Assembly (NCBI GenBank): GCA_014360825.1
Contig: JACIWT010000007.1
Location: 1 to 64,000, forward strand
Direction of reading: 5' to 3'
Origin: Chloroflexota bacterium
GTDB taxonomy: Bacteria; Chloroflexota; Anaerolineae; UBA2200; JACIWT01
DNA: 64,000 bases
Within the stretch, counting starts at the first letter, position 1, and every line of letters begins with the position of its first letter. The position numbers and the translations under genes are program-made. Of this stretch, positions 1-8,268 are shown piece after piece. The notes beneath the pieces were generated by a model. It saw only the letters and a list, made by a program, of their open reading frames with translations. It was not told where the DNA came from and did not search any database.

Positions 1-813
1 TGGGGACAAGGCATTGGCACCCGGATGCTGGCTGAAGCAATACGTTTCTTCGAGCGCCAGGGTGTGGAACACATCATTTTAGACACCCAAGCAGATAACG
101 AGCGCTCCCAGCGCCTTTACCGTTGGTTCGGCTTTACCCCCACAGGGCGGGCTCGCGACGTGTTGGTATTAGAGATCATGAGTGCTCGAAATGTTTCCGT
201 GCGGGCACTCATCACTGATTTTGGTGGTGTACTGACACGGACAGAGAAACTTCGGGCCTTGATGGAGCACTATGAGAGAGAATTGGGTTTGGAGAAAGGC
301 ACGCTTCAGACCACCCTTTTTGCCGGAGAGGCATGGGAGGCATTTTCTACGGGGCGCATTTCCTATGAAGATTATTGGGCCAATGTTTGTGCCCGACTCG
401 GATGGCCTATCCCGCCCGAGTTCGAATCATTGCGGGACAACCCCTTCGCCCTCGATGACCTCGACGAGCGCATGGTGGCACTTTTGCGCCAATTGCGCTC
501 GAACTATAAGATCGCTTTACTCAGCAACGCCACGCCGGCTCTCGAAGGCCTGCTTGAACGATACGGAATCGCCAATTTGTTCGATGTGGTCATTAATTCC
601 TCGCGGGTAGGGCTGCGCAAACCAGACCTCCGGATTTACGCCCTCACCGCCGAGCGCCTGGGCCTGCGCCCGGAAGAATGCCTCTTGATTGACGACAAGG
701 AACGGAATACTTCAGCGGCACGCGAGATCGGGATGCACGCCATTACTTTCACTTCGTACGAAGACCTCACGCGTCACTTGGAAAAGATGTTGGGACGATC
801 TGTAACAGCGTAG
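1..813 (+). CDS. GNAT acetyltransferase (3' part) fused to HAD-family hydrolase, partial
   Basis: The reading frame is open from base 1, so the start lies outside the window. The first ~58 codons are the end of a GNAT N-acetyltransferase: a GQGIGTRML acetyl-CoA-binding motif, then an LDTQADNERSQRLYRWFGF segment typical of the last GNAT strands. Without a stop, an HAD phosphatase-like domain follows: motif I ITDFGGVL (nucleophile Asp, but Gly where many phosphatases have the second Asp), motif II LLSNAT, motif III Lys in LRKPD, motif IV LLIDDKERN. An internal ATG at 178 lies at the junction with only a weak Shine-Dalgarno, so two proteins read from one frame is possible, but a fusion is the simpler reading. 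The substrate is unknown. It converges with the ABC operon that ends at 864. Confidence 0.8.
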   Translation, partial: WGQGIGTRMLAEAIRFFERQGVEHIILDTQADNERSQRLYRWFGFTPTGRARDVLVLEIMSARNVSVRALITDFGGVLTRTEKLRALMEHYERELGLEKGTLQTTLFAGEAWEAFSTGRISYEDYWANVCARLGWPIPPEFESLRDNPFALDDLDERMVALLRQLRSNYKIALLSNATPALEGLLERYGIANLFDVVINSSRVGLRKPDLRIYALTAERLGLRPEECLLIDDKERNTSAAREIGMHAITFTSYEDLTRHLEKMLGRSVTA

Positions 814-863
814 CGGTGGGATCTTGACAATCACGCTGCCCACGAGAGCATTTAGAGAGGTTC

Positions 864-1610
864 TTAATGTAAGATCTTACTCAGAAATATTTTCGTGCGT
901 TCCTCCTTGGGGGAGGTGAACAATTCCTCAGGCGTGGTTTCCTCGATAATACGTCCTCCATCCATAAAGATCATCCGTTGTGCTGCTGCCCGCGCAAAGC
1001 CCATCTCATGAGAAACCACCACCATCGTCATTCCCTCGCGGGCCAGGTCCAGCATCACGTCCAACACTTCCTTGATCATCTCGGGGTCTAGAGCCGATGT
1101 GGGCTCATCGAAAAGCATGATTTTCGGATTCATAGCCAATGCCCGCGCGATAGCCACTCGCTGCTGCTGGCCGCCGGAGAGCTGGAGAGGATAAGCATTT
1201 GCTTTCTCTGGGATACCGACTTTGCGTAAGAGTTCATGGGCAATGGCCTCGGCTTCCTCTTTTGAGCGCTTACGCACCACACGTTGGGCCAGGGTGATGT
1301 TTTCCAGCGCCGTCAAGTGTGGGAACAGGTTGAACTGTTGGAAGACGATGCCAACCTCAGCGCGAACCCTGTTGATATTCTCTGCCTCGGTCAGGGGGAT
1401 GCCATCCACGACGATAGTGCCTTTGTCCAATGCTTCCAGATGGTTGATGCAGCGCAACAGGGTAGTCTTCCCCGAGCCGCTGGGACCAATAATGACCACT
1501 ACCTCGCCCCGGTAAACGTCCAGGCTGACATCAATCAGCGCTCTCACTCGCCCGAAGTTAAAACTTTTGTAGGCGTGTCGGATTTCGATCATCTTCTCCT
1601 TAGTGCTCAT
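864..1610 (-). CDS. Polar amino-acid ABC transporter ATPase (GlnQ/HisP type)
   Basis: A 248-residue ATPase that would power import through the permease encoded just upstream. Visible motifs are Walker [11 protein letters not shown]-loop FQQFNLFPH, signature LSGGQQQRV, Walker [13 protein letters not shown] and the switch His in [10 protein letters not shown]. The [13 protein letters not shown] stretch is typical of the GlnQ/HisP branch. I chose ATG 1610, with AGAGGA upstream, over the TTG at 1628. This start overlaps the permease stop by 11 nt, so translational coupling is likely. It is the last gene of a minus-strand operon and the only ATPase gene in it, although peptide-type permeases (DppB/DppC-like) are also encoded; those normally use DppD/DppF-type ATPases, which are absent here. 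Confidence 0.92.
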   Translation of the reverse strand: MSTKEKMIEIRHAYKSFNFGRVRALIDVSLDVYRGEVVVIIGPSGSGKTTLLRCINHLEALDKGTIVVDGIPLTEAENINRVRAEVGIVFQQFNLFPHLTALENITLAQRVVRKRSKEEAEAIAHELLRKVGIPEKANAYPLQLSGGQQQRVAIARALAMNPKIMLFDEPTSALDPEMIKEVLDVMLDLAREGMTMVVVSHEMGFARAAAQRMIFMDGGRIIEETTPEELFTSPKEERTKIFLSKILH

Positions 1611-2484
1611 AGGACATTTTCCTCTCAATATATTGGGCGATGCGGGTAAAGAAGAGCGTCATCACCAAGTAGAGGAGTGCGATCATGAGCCAAGTCTCTA
1701 AGGGTAGAAAGAACTTGCCCATGAATTCTCTGCCCCGACGCACCATGTCGGCTACCGCCACCGTTGAGACTAACGATGAATCTTTGAGCAAGGAGATGAA
1801 CTCGTTCCCCACGGGAGGCAATATCATGCGCACGGCCTGGGGCAGGATCACGTAGCGCATGGCCTGCAGATAGTTCATCCCCAGAGAGCGCGCTGCCTCC
1901 ATCTGTGCCTTGGGAATGGACTCGATGCCGGCGCGGTAGATCTCCGACATATAAGCCCCGTAGCAGACGGTAAGTCCAAGTACGGCTGCTCCGAAAGGGT
2001 CCAGTTTGAATTGCACCATTTTCGTCCCCAGGCTCGTAATGAATTGTACCACGTTCGCTCCCAGGGTAGTAGAACGCGGGCCGAAAGCCAGGAGCCTCTG
2101 ACCCACCTTGATCACAAAGGCGGGGAAGGCGTAGTAGATGAATATCAACTGGACGAGCAGTGGTATGCCGCGAATGATTTCCACGTACAGTGAGGCGAGA
2201 CCCTTTATAATCGGGATGCGAGAAATACGGCCCAGCCCACCAATCATACCTACAAGAAGGATGAGAACAAATGAAATTAGGGTGAGTCGTATTGTGACTC
2301 CCATGCCATCACGGACGAACAACACGATGCGCAGATAGGGATCAGGCGACTTGCGGACCAAGTACACGATGGTTGCCGCCACACCGATTACCAACAGCCA
2401 CCACCAGTCGAAGCCGCTGACGCGGCGCCGCGCCGCCATCATTCGAGAAAGAGGGATAGTTCTCTCGATTTCTGCGCTCATCAT
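1600..2484 (-). CDS. Polar amino-acid ABC transporter permease (GlnP/HisM type)
   Basis: A 294-residue integral membrane subunit of the polar amino-acid uptake family. The inner-membrane permease signature appears as [14 protein letters not shown] and, near the C-terminus, [29 protein letters not shown], which contains the EAA loop that docks on the ATPase. A basic N-terminus leads into the first membrane helix ([17 protein letters not shown]), followed by four or five more helices. It is longer than the shortest GlnP proteins because of this N-terminal segment. The next gene (GlnQ type) starts inside its last codons. The gap from the upstream DppC-like gene is about 30 nt, so it is cotranscribed with peptide-type permeases, an unusual mix. 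Confidence 0.92.
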   Translation of the reverse strand: MMSAEIERTIPLSRMMAARRRVSGFDWWWLLVIGVAATIVYLVRKSPDPYLRIVLFVRDGMGVTIRLTLISFVLILLVGMIGGLGRISRIPIIKGLASLYVEIIRGIPLLVQLIFIYYAFPAFVIKVGQRLLAFGPRSTTLGANVVQFITSLGTKMVQFKLDPFGAAVLGLTVCYGAYMSEIYRAGIESIPKAQMEAARSLGMNYLQAMRYVILPQAVRMILPPVGNEFISLLKDSSLVSTVAVADMVRRGREFMGKFFLPLETWLMIALLYLVMTLFFTRIAQYIERKMSYEH

Positions 2485-2513
2485 TCCTCCTGCCGAATCG
2501 GAATCCAGAGTAT

Positions 2514-3395
2514 CTACAGTCGCAGCCTGGGATCCAGTGCATCCCGCAAGCCATCACCCAAGAGGTTGAAGCCCAACACCATGAGCATAATGGCCAGGCC
2601 GGGGAACAGCACGATGTGCGGGGCGGTAAATACCGACCATCGCCCCTGGCCAAGCATCGAGCCCCACTCGGGCATAGGCGGCTGGGCACCCAATCCTAAG
2701 AAACTAAGTCCTGCCGCATCCAGGATAGCGGTGGCGATCCCCAGCGTGGCTTGTACGATCAGAGGCGTCAAGGCGTTGGGAAATATCTCGTGGAAAAGGA
2801 TCCTCGCCGGGGGGACACCTACGGAATAGGCAGCCAGCACATAGTCTTGGGCACGAACAGCCAACACACTGGCCCGGACGATCCGGGCGTAAACAGGTAT
2901 GGAAACCAAAGCAATAGCATAGAGCATATTCATCAAGCCGGGCCCCAGAATGGAAACGATGGCGATCGCGAGGAGCAGGCTTGGGAAAGCCAGCATGATA
3001 TCCATCAGGCGCATGAGAACATTGTCCAGCCACCCCCCAAGGTAGCCGGCCACTGCACCGATCAGCGCTCCAATAATAATGGCGAAGGAGACGGAGCCCA
3101 CACCAACCTGTAGGGAAGCCCGTGCGCCGTAAATGATGCGGCTCAGAATATCTCGGCCGAGTTCATCCAGGCCCATGAGATGCCTTCGTGAAGGCGGTTG
3201 ACGGCGCTCCAGCAAGTTCTGTTCGATTGGATCATGAGGTGCCAGTAACGGCGCGGCCACCGCTGCAATTATGAAAGTAGCCAAGATCACAATTCCTGTC
3301 ACGGCCAACTTGTTACGCCATAGACGACGCCAGGCATCGCGCCACAGGCTTCCTCGAGCACCACGAAACAGAGTCCCTCTGGATTCACTCATCAT
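2514..3395 (-). CDS. Peptide ABC transporter permease (DppC/OppC type)
   Basis: A permease of the dipeptide/oligopeptide family, ~293 residues from the chosen start. The N-terminal OppC_N region (WRRLWRNKLAVTGIVIL) and the periplasmic start LLAPHDPIEQNLL are typical, as are HLMGLDELGRDILSRIIYGAR and the EAA-like loop YVLAAYSVGVPPARILFHEIFPN. I chose ATG 3395, eight bases after GGTGGAG. A TTG at 3455 would add 20 residues and overlap the stop of the DppB-like gene by 8 nt, so a coupled longer form cannot be excluded. It should pair with the upstream DppB-like subunit. No DppD/DppF ATPase is present in the window. Confidence 0.9.
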   Translation of the reverse strand: MMSESRGTLFRGARGSLWRDAWRRLWRNKLAVTGIVILATFIIAAVAAPLLAPHDPIEQNLLERRQPPSRRHLMGLDELGRDILSRIIYGARASLQVGVGSVSFAIIIGALIGAVAGYLGGWLDNVLMRLMDIMLAFPSLLLAIAIVSILGPGLMNMLYAIALVSIPVYARIVRASVLAVRAQDYVLAAYSVGVPPARILFHEIFPNALTPLIVQATLGIATAILDAAGLSFLGLGAQPPMPEWGSMLGQGRWSVFTAPHIVLFPGLAIMLMVLGFNLLGDGLRDALDPRLRL

Positions 3396-3447
3396 TCCGC
3401 AGTCTCCACCTTCATTTCCAAAGAACTCATCCCTTATTTTCAACTGC

Positions 3448-4527
3448 TCAGTCAAATCGGATCCGCGGATCCAGATAAGCGTAAGAAACGTCCACAGCCA
3501 AGTTCACAAACACGAAAATGAGTACAATTGCCAATACGCTTCCCTGAACCGAGGGATAGTCGCGAGCCAAAACCCTATCCACGACCAGGCTGCCCATGCC
3601 TGGCCACGAGAAAACCGTCTCTGTCAATATCGCACCCGCGAGCAGCAACCCCGTTTCTAAGCCTATCACTGTGATGATGGGTAGAAAGGCGTTCTTGATG
3701 GCATGCCTCAAGAGCACGGTGCGCTCATGCAGTCCCTTGGCTCTCGCGGTACGAATGTAGTCTTGCCCCAGCACTTCCAGAAGACTCGACCGGGTCATGC
3801 GTGCGATGATGGACATCGGGATTGTGCCAAGAGCCAATGAGGGCAACACCAGGTGTTTTAGTGCATCTATTAGAGCCTCCTTATTACCTGTCAGGAGTGC
3901 ACATAGGACATAGAACCGCGACAATAAGTCCGCCAGTGCAATGATCGGTGTCCCCCAAGAGCCGGAAAAAATTGTCCGCAGATTGTAGGCTTCGGTAATG
4001 CTCGGTAACGAAACGCCCACGGTCAGGCGCATCGAGGGTGGAAGGATTCCTAATTTGAAACCGAAGATGTATTGCAACATGAGACCCAGCCAGAACACCG
4101 GCATCGAAACACCAAATAGGGCGATGATCATCACCATCAGATCAACAAAAGAGTTGTGCCAATAGGCGGAGATAATACCTGCCGTGATCCCGACTGTACA
4201 GGCGACTAGCATCGCCCCGATGGTGAGTTCAATCGTGGCAGGGAGGCGTTGTGCCAATTCGACCGTAACCCATTCATTGGTTTTGATCGCCCGGCCTAGA
4301 TCCATTCTCACGAGGCTCTGCAGATAACGAATGTACTGCACGTGAATGGGTTGGTCCAAACCCATCCTCGCCTTGTACCTGGCGACCTGCTCATCGGTGG
4401 CATGCTCACCGAGCATGACTCGAATGGGGTCGCCCGGGATTAGCCGCATCATGGCGAAAGTGATAATGGAAATGCCAAGCAGCACTGGGATGAGCAATAA
4501 TAGGCGCTGTGCGATATAACGTATCAT
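3448..4527 (-). CDS. Peptide ABC transporter permease (DppB/OppB type)
   Basis: A 359-residue membrane subunit of the peptide/nickel transport family. The start is classic for DppB: MIRYIAQRLLLLIPVLLGIS, then MMRLIPGDPIRVMLGEHAT. The EAA-loop region reads YIRTARAKGLHERTVLLRHAIKNAFLP, and the C-terminus TVFSWPGMGSLVVDRVLARDYP is also diagnostic. It is about 40 residues longer than many DppB proteins because of an insert around residues 185-230 that contains a potential hydrophobic segment. The ATG at 4527 follows a weak GGATAGGG. It lies ~90 nt after the binding-protein gene, with a strong stem-loop in the gap. Confidence 0.92.
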   Translation of the reverse strand: MIRYIAQRLLLLIPVLLGISIITFAMMRLIPGDPIRVMLGEHATDEQVARYKARMGLDQPIHVQYIRYLQSLVRMDLGRAIKTNEWVTVELAQRLPATIELTIGAMLVACTVGITAGIISAYWHNSFVDLMVMIIALFGVSMPVFWLGLMLQYIFGFKLGILPPSMRLTVGVSLPSITEAYNLRTIFSGSWGTPIIALADLLSRFYVLCALLTGNKEALIDALKHLVLPSLALGTIPMSIIARMTRSSLLEVLGQDYIRTARAKGLHERTVLLRHAIKNAFLPIITVIGLETGLLLAGAILTETVFSWPGMGSLVVDRVLARDYPSVQGSVLAIVLIFVFVNLAVDVSYAYLDPRIRFD

Positions 4528-4557
4528 TTGATTACCCTATCCTGGTCTATACAAAAT

Positions 4558-4589
4558 CCACGGTGCAGGCACGGAGGCCCGCACCGTGG
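4558..4589 (-). other. Intercistronic stem-loop between binding-protein gene and dppB-like gene
   Basis: A perfect 9-bp inverted repeat (CCACGGTGC / GCACCGTGG) around a 14-nt loop lies between the binding-protein stop (4618) and the DppB-like start (4527). It is not followed by a clear U-run on the minus strand (ATTTTGT only), so a full intrinsic terminator is unlikely. By position it may stabilise the 3' end of the upstream message or partly attenuate, giving more binding protein than permease, as known for other binding-protein-dependent operons. That role is inferred. Confidence 0.6.
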
Positions 4590-4617
4590 AAGTACCGCCG
4601 TCTTACCTTCCAGAAGA

Positions 4618-7600
4618 CTACTCGCCTTTGAAACCGCCGAAGAAGTACGTCCAGTAGTCAAACGTCCCGGTGTGGCCGACGTGCAAGGGATGATTCGCAT
4701 CCCACATCCTCTCTAAGTTGAGGATCACGGCATCGGCATTGAAATCGGTGCCGTCATGGAACTTGACCCCCTTGCGCAGGTAGAAGGTATACTCCGTCAG
4801 GTCATCTGAGACGTCCCACCTCTCGGCCAGCGATGGGACGACCGCGGTACCACCGAGTTCGTAGTCCAACAGACCCTGGAAGATCTGTTTGCAGACGTAG
4901 AACGACTCGCCGTCGGTCTCATCTGAAGGGTCGAGGCCTACGGGGTCATCATTCTGGGCGATGATGAGTCGGTCGACACCGGGCTTGCTGACCGGGTAGT
5001 AGTCTTCCTGAGCCAGCGGGCTGGGAAGCAGGCCCTGGACTGCCTTCGACCAAGCCATCGGGCCACCAGCGTTGGCAATGGGCACAGCAGGTACATTCTC
5101 GTGAATGAACGCGTTGGCCTGATCGTACAGTCTCTGCCGCTCGGCCAGGTCGGTAGTGCTGCCTGCCTTCTGCAGTAGATCCAACAGCTCTGGGAAGTCC
5201 TTGGGGTCACCGAAACTGTTGTCTGCCCCCACCCCGAAGAACACATCCAGGAAGTTGGTTGGATCAGGGTAGTCGGCCATCCAGCCCAGCATAAACAGGT
5301 CGAATTCGCCCGCTGCGGCCTTGTCCAGGTAGGTGCCCCAGTCGTACTGCACGATCTTGGCCTTGATACCCACGGCAGCCAGATTGGCCTGAATCGCTTG
5401 TCCGATCTTGTCGGGCACGGGGAAGTACTTGCGAGAGACCGGCATCACAGCCAGCGTGGTCTCGAAGCCATCCGGGTACCCGGCCTCTGCCAACAGCGCC
5501 TTGGCTTTGGCTGGGTCATAGGGCCAGTCCTTCAGATCCTTGCTGTGACCAAACACAGCGGGTGGGATGAACTGGCTGGCCGGCTCGGCTGAGGCGTACA
5601 GCGCTTTGGTGATGCTGGCCTTGTCAATGGCATGGGCGATAGCCTGTCGCACCTTGACGTTGTCAAATGGTTTGTGGGCCCGGTTGATTCCGAGGTAGCC
5701 AACATTGAAGGCTGGGCGCACACCGACCTCGATGTTCGGGTCTTGCTGGGCAGCGGCCACATCATCAGGAGCAAGGTCCATCACAACGTCAATGGTGCCA
5801 GCCTGCAGTTCCAGCAGTCGGGCTGGCGGCTCTTTGATGGGCCGGAAGACGAGTGTCTTGGTCTTGGCCTTGGTGCCCCAGTAGCCATCCCAGGCCTCCA
5901 GAGTGACGTGGTCGCCGGGCACCCACTCCACAAACTTGTAGGGGCCGGTGCCAACTGGGTTCTTGAAGAGATCCCCGCCACCACCATATTTCTGGAGGTT
6001 AGCCGGGCTGCTGAAGTGGAAAGCACCGAAAGCGATCTTTTGCAAGAAAGCCACGTCTGGCCGGTTCAGAGTGATTTTGACTGTGTAGTCGTCAATTTTC
6101 TCGATGGACTTCACCAGACTGGCTGGCGGCGGAGCAGCCACTGCAATCCACTTCGCCTCCAATTGCTCGATTAGCCCCTCAGCCTTGACCTTGGCCAGGC
6201 CAGCATTGATGGCAGCCAGGATCTCAGGAGCGCCTTTCCTCACCGCGATACCATAGTATTCATCGGTAAAGGGCTTGCCGACGCTCTTGATCTCCGTTGG
6301 ATGTTTGGCCACATAGCCTGAGATCAGCGGGTTATCGGCCACGACGGCATCCACCTGCTTGTTGATCAGATCCTGGATAGCCATGCCGATCTCGTCGTAG
6401 GGTTTGGCAATCGCGCCCGCGATCTTCTGAACGGCGAAGTAGCCTGTGGTATCGAGCTGTACACCCACTACTTTGCCTGCCAGGTCCTCGGGCTTGGTGA
6501 TGGTGGTATCATCAATGCGTACGGCGATGAGTTGGCCAGCATTGTAGTAAGGCTCGGAGAAGTCCCACTGCGCGGCTCGCTCCGGGGTGATAGTCATAGC
6601 GGAGATGGCCGCATCGTAGGTACCTGCCGCCATGCCTGCCAGGAGTGAATCCCAGGGGACATTGATGAACTCGACCTCGAAGCCCGCCGCCGCAGCGATG
6701 GCCTTCATGAGATCGATGTCGAAGCCCTCGATCTCCTTAGTCTCCTCATTGAGGGATTCAAAGGGAGGCCAAGTAGCATCAGTGGCGACAGTGATCTTGC
6801 CAACTGCAGGGGCTGCAGGGGCGACGAACTTGTAGAAGACAGGCTTGCCACCCTCGATCTTGATGATCGCCGCCTTCTTCACCGGGTCGCCATTCTTATC
6901 GAAGGTGATCTCTCCAGACACACCCTCATACTTGATGGCGGCCATGGCATCCTTCACCTTCTCCGGATCATCCACCCCAGCATTGGCGATGGATTGCAGG
7001 AGAATGTTCGTCGCGTCGTAGGCCAGAGTGGCCAGCGCATCGGGCACCGCCCCGTACTTCGCCTGGTACGCAGACACAAAGTTCTGCACGATGGGGCGCG
7101 GGTCCGCCGGCGAGTAGTGGTTGGAGTGATACCCACCCTCAAACAGCGGGAAGTCCAACAGCGGCGAGTCCCATCCATCTCCGCCTAAGAGTTGGATCTT
7201 CAGCCCTTTGTCCTTGATCTGAGCAGCGATCAGGTTGTTCTTGGCATAGTAGTCGGGCAGGAACAACACGTCCGCCCCACTATCCGCCACCTTGGTCAGC
7301 AGCGCCGAGAAGTCCGTGTCATCCTTGGTGTACGCCTCGAACACCACCACGCTGCCACCCGCCTTCTCAAACGCAGACTTGAAGTACTCGGCCAACCCCT
7401 TCACATAGTCGTTGCCCACGTCATACAGCACCGCAGCCTTCGTCTTGCCCAACTCCCTGGCAAAGTTGGCCATCGCCTCACCCTGGAAGGGGTCCAAGAA
7501 GCAGGCCCGGAAAACGTACTCCTTGTCTGTCCCGTCCTCGTTGATTGTCACCAAGGGGTTGGTGGAGGTGCCGCTGATCTGCACTACCTTGTTGGCGTTA

Positions 7601-8016
7601 GCGATCTCCGAGATGGGAATGGAGGCACTGGAGCACACTGCGCCCACAATGTAGTGCACCTTGTCCTCGAAGATCACCTTGTTGGCCGCGTTGGTGGCCT
7701 CTTGGGCATCGCACTTGTCATCGGCCAAGATGGGCTCGATCGGGCGGCCCAGGACACCGCCTTTGGCGTTCCACTCCTCGATGGCCATGAGCGCACCGTC
7801 GCGGTTGGATGCCCCAAAGGTAGCCACGTCACCGCTCAGTGGGCCGATGATAGCGATCTTGATGGGCTCGACCGCTGGTGGTGGAGTGGTCGGTGTCGGC
7901 TGCACCACCGGCGGTTTAGTGGGCGTTGGGGCTGGAGTGGGTGTGGGGCGGCAGGCCGATAGTAAGAGTCCTGCAACCACCAGGACAGCCAAAATGTTCC
8001 GAATCTTAGGGTTCAT
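4618..8016 (-). CDS. Mosaic solute-binding lipoprotein: LivJ + GlnH + rearranged DppA modules
   Basis: An 1132-residue ORF. Residues 1-22 are a lipoprotein signal (lipobox LLSAC, Cys22), then a PT-rich linker to ~50. Residues ~51-400 are a LivJ/Peripla_BP_6 domain ([16 protein letters not shown]). Residues ~406-625 are a GlnH/SBP_bac_3 domain ([25 protein letters not shown]). The rest is SBP_bac_5 (DppA/OppA) in the wrong order: residues ~632-1010 match the family's C-terminal two-thirds ([37 protein letters not shown]), and ~1014-1132 match its N-terminus ([30 protein letters not shown]) before a stop. Ala/Pro-rich seams ([17 protein letters not shown]) join the modules. No second signal peptide or frameshift is seen. 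It heads an operon with DppB-, DppC-, GlnP- and GlnQ-like genes. The sequence shows the fusion; whether it is functional or an assembly product is open. Confidence 0.85.
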   Translation of the reverse strand: MNPKIRNILAVLVVAGLLLSACRPTPTPAPTPTKPPVVQPTPTTPPPAVEPIKIAIIGPLSGDVATFGASNRDGALMAIEEWNAKGGVLGRPIEPILADDKCDAQEATNAANKVIFEDKVHYIVGAVCSSASIPISEIANANKVVQISGTSTNPLVTINEDGTDKEYVFRACFLDPFQGEAMANFARELGKTKAAVLYDVGNDYVKGLAEYFKSAFEKAGGSVVVFEAYTKDDTDFSALLTKVADSGADVLFLPDYYAKNNLIAAQIKDKGLKIQLLGGDGWDSPLLDFPLFEGGYHSNHYSPADPRPIVQNFVSAYQAKYGAVPDALATLAYDATNILLQSIANAGVDDPEKVKDAMAAIKYEGVSGEITFDKNGDPVKKAAIIKIEGGKPVFYKFVAPAAPAVGKITVATDATWPPFESLNEETKEIEGFDIDLMKAIAAAAGFEVEFINVPWDSLLAGMAAGTYDAAISAMTITPERAAQWDFSEPYYNAGQLIAVRIDDTTITKPEDLAGKVVGVQLDTTGYFAVQKIAGAIAKPYDEIGMAIQDLINKQVDAVVADNPLISGYVAKHPTEIKSVGKPFTDEYYGIAVRKGAPEILAAINAGLAKVKAEGLIEQLEAKWIAVAAPPPASLVKSIEKIDDYTVKITLNRPDVAFLQKIAFGAFHFSSPANLQKYGGGGDLFKNPVGTGPYKFVEWVPGDHVTLEAWDGYWGTKAKTKTLVFRPIKEPPARLLELQAGTIDVVMDLAPDDVAAAQQDPNIEVGVRPAFNVGYLGINRAHKPFDNVKVRQAIAHAIDKASITKALYASAEPASQFIPPAVFGHSKDLKDWPYDPAKAKALLAEAGYPDGFETTLAVMPVSRKYFPVPDKIGQAIQANLAAVGIKAKIVQYDWGTYLDKAAAGEFDLFMLGWMADYPDPTNFLDVFFGVGADNSFGDPKDFPELLDLLQKAGSTTDLAERQRLYDQANAFIHENVPAVPIANAGGPMAWSKAVQGLLPSPLAQEDYYPVSKPGVDRLIIAQNDDPVGLDPSDETDGESFYVCKQIFQGLLDYELGGTAVVPSLAERWDVSDDLTEYTFYLRKGVKFHDGTDFNADAVILNLERMWDANHPLHVGHTGTFDYWTYFFGGFKGE

Positions 8017-8190
8017 TTCCTCTCCTCCTATGTTGTGTTTCTAAGCCTCTCGCACATTCGCGCTGCCATACTGGGGGCACCAACCCCGTAAAACGCGCAT
8101 GCCGCAGACGGCAAGCGAGGTATTCTAGGTGTGGCAACACCTCCTCTCGCAAGGGTGCTACGGCGTTGTAGTTCCAAGACTAAATTTGGT
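8017..8190 (-). other. Long structured 5' leader of the binding-protein operon
   Basis: About 170 nt separate the predicted transcription start (near 8188) from the ATG at 8016. The leader contains three inverted repeats: 8096-8117 (9 bp with one mismatch, loop TCTG), 8127-8142 (AGGTGT/ACACCT) and a GGGG/CCCC hairpin near 8074-8087. None is followed by a U-run, so no terminator is evident and I recognise no riboswitch class. A strong ribosome-binding site, AGGAGGAGAGG, precedes the ATG. Confidence 0.5.
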
Positions 8191-8194
8191 TATA

Positions 8195-8223
8195 ATTATA
8201 CCCGAAGAGCCGCTCCTTGTCAA
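8195..8223 (-). promoter_or_regulatory. Perfect consensus sigma-70/A promoter of the binding-protein operon
   Basis: On the minus strand TTGACA (8218-8223) is separated by exactly 17 nt from TATAAT (8195-8200). Both hexamers match the housekeeping consensus fully. It should drive the whole 8016-864 operon at a high basal rate. Confidence 0.85.
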
Positions 8224-8268
8224 TAGTCGTTTGTAGGAAAATCGCAAAATGTTAAGGTTTCTGAGGGA

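Noticed and set aside
4558-4589. A full Rho-independent terminator after the binding-protein gene
   Set aside because: The stem is strong, but no U-run follows and the downstream permease genes have no promoter of their own.
7192-7962. A 256-codon plus-strand ORF inside the binding-protein gene
   Set aside because: It is antisense to the LivJ domain, lacks recognisable motifs and a ribosome-binding site, and fits codon-bias shadowing.
8017-8150. A short upstream ORF (GTG/TTG near 8145) in the binding-protein leader
   Set aside because: An AGGAGG is present but only about 0-2 nt from the possible start codons, too close for normal initiation, and the peptide shows no regulatory codon pattern.
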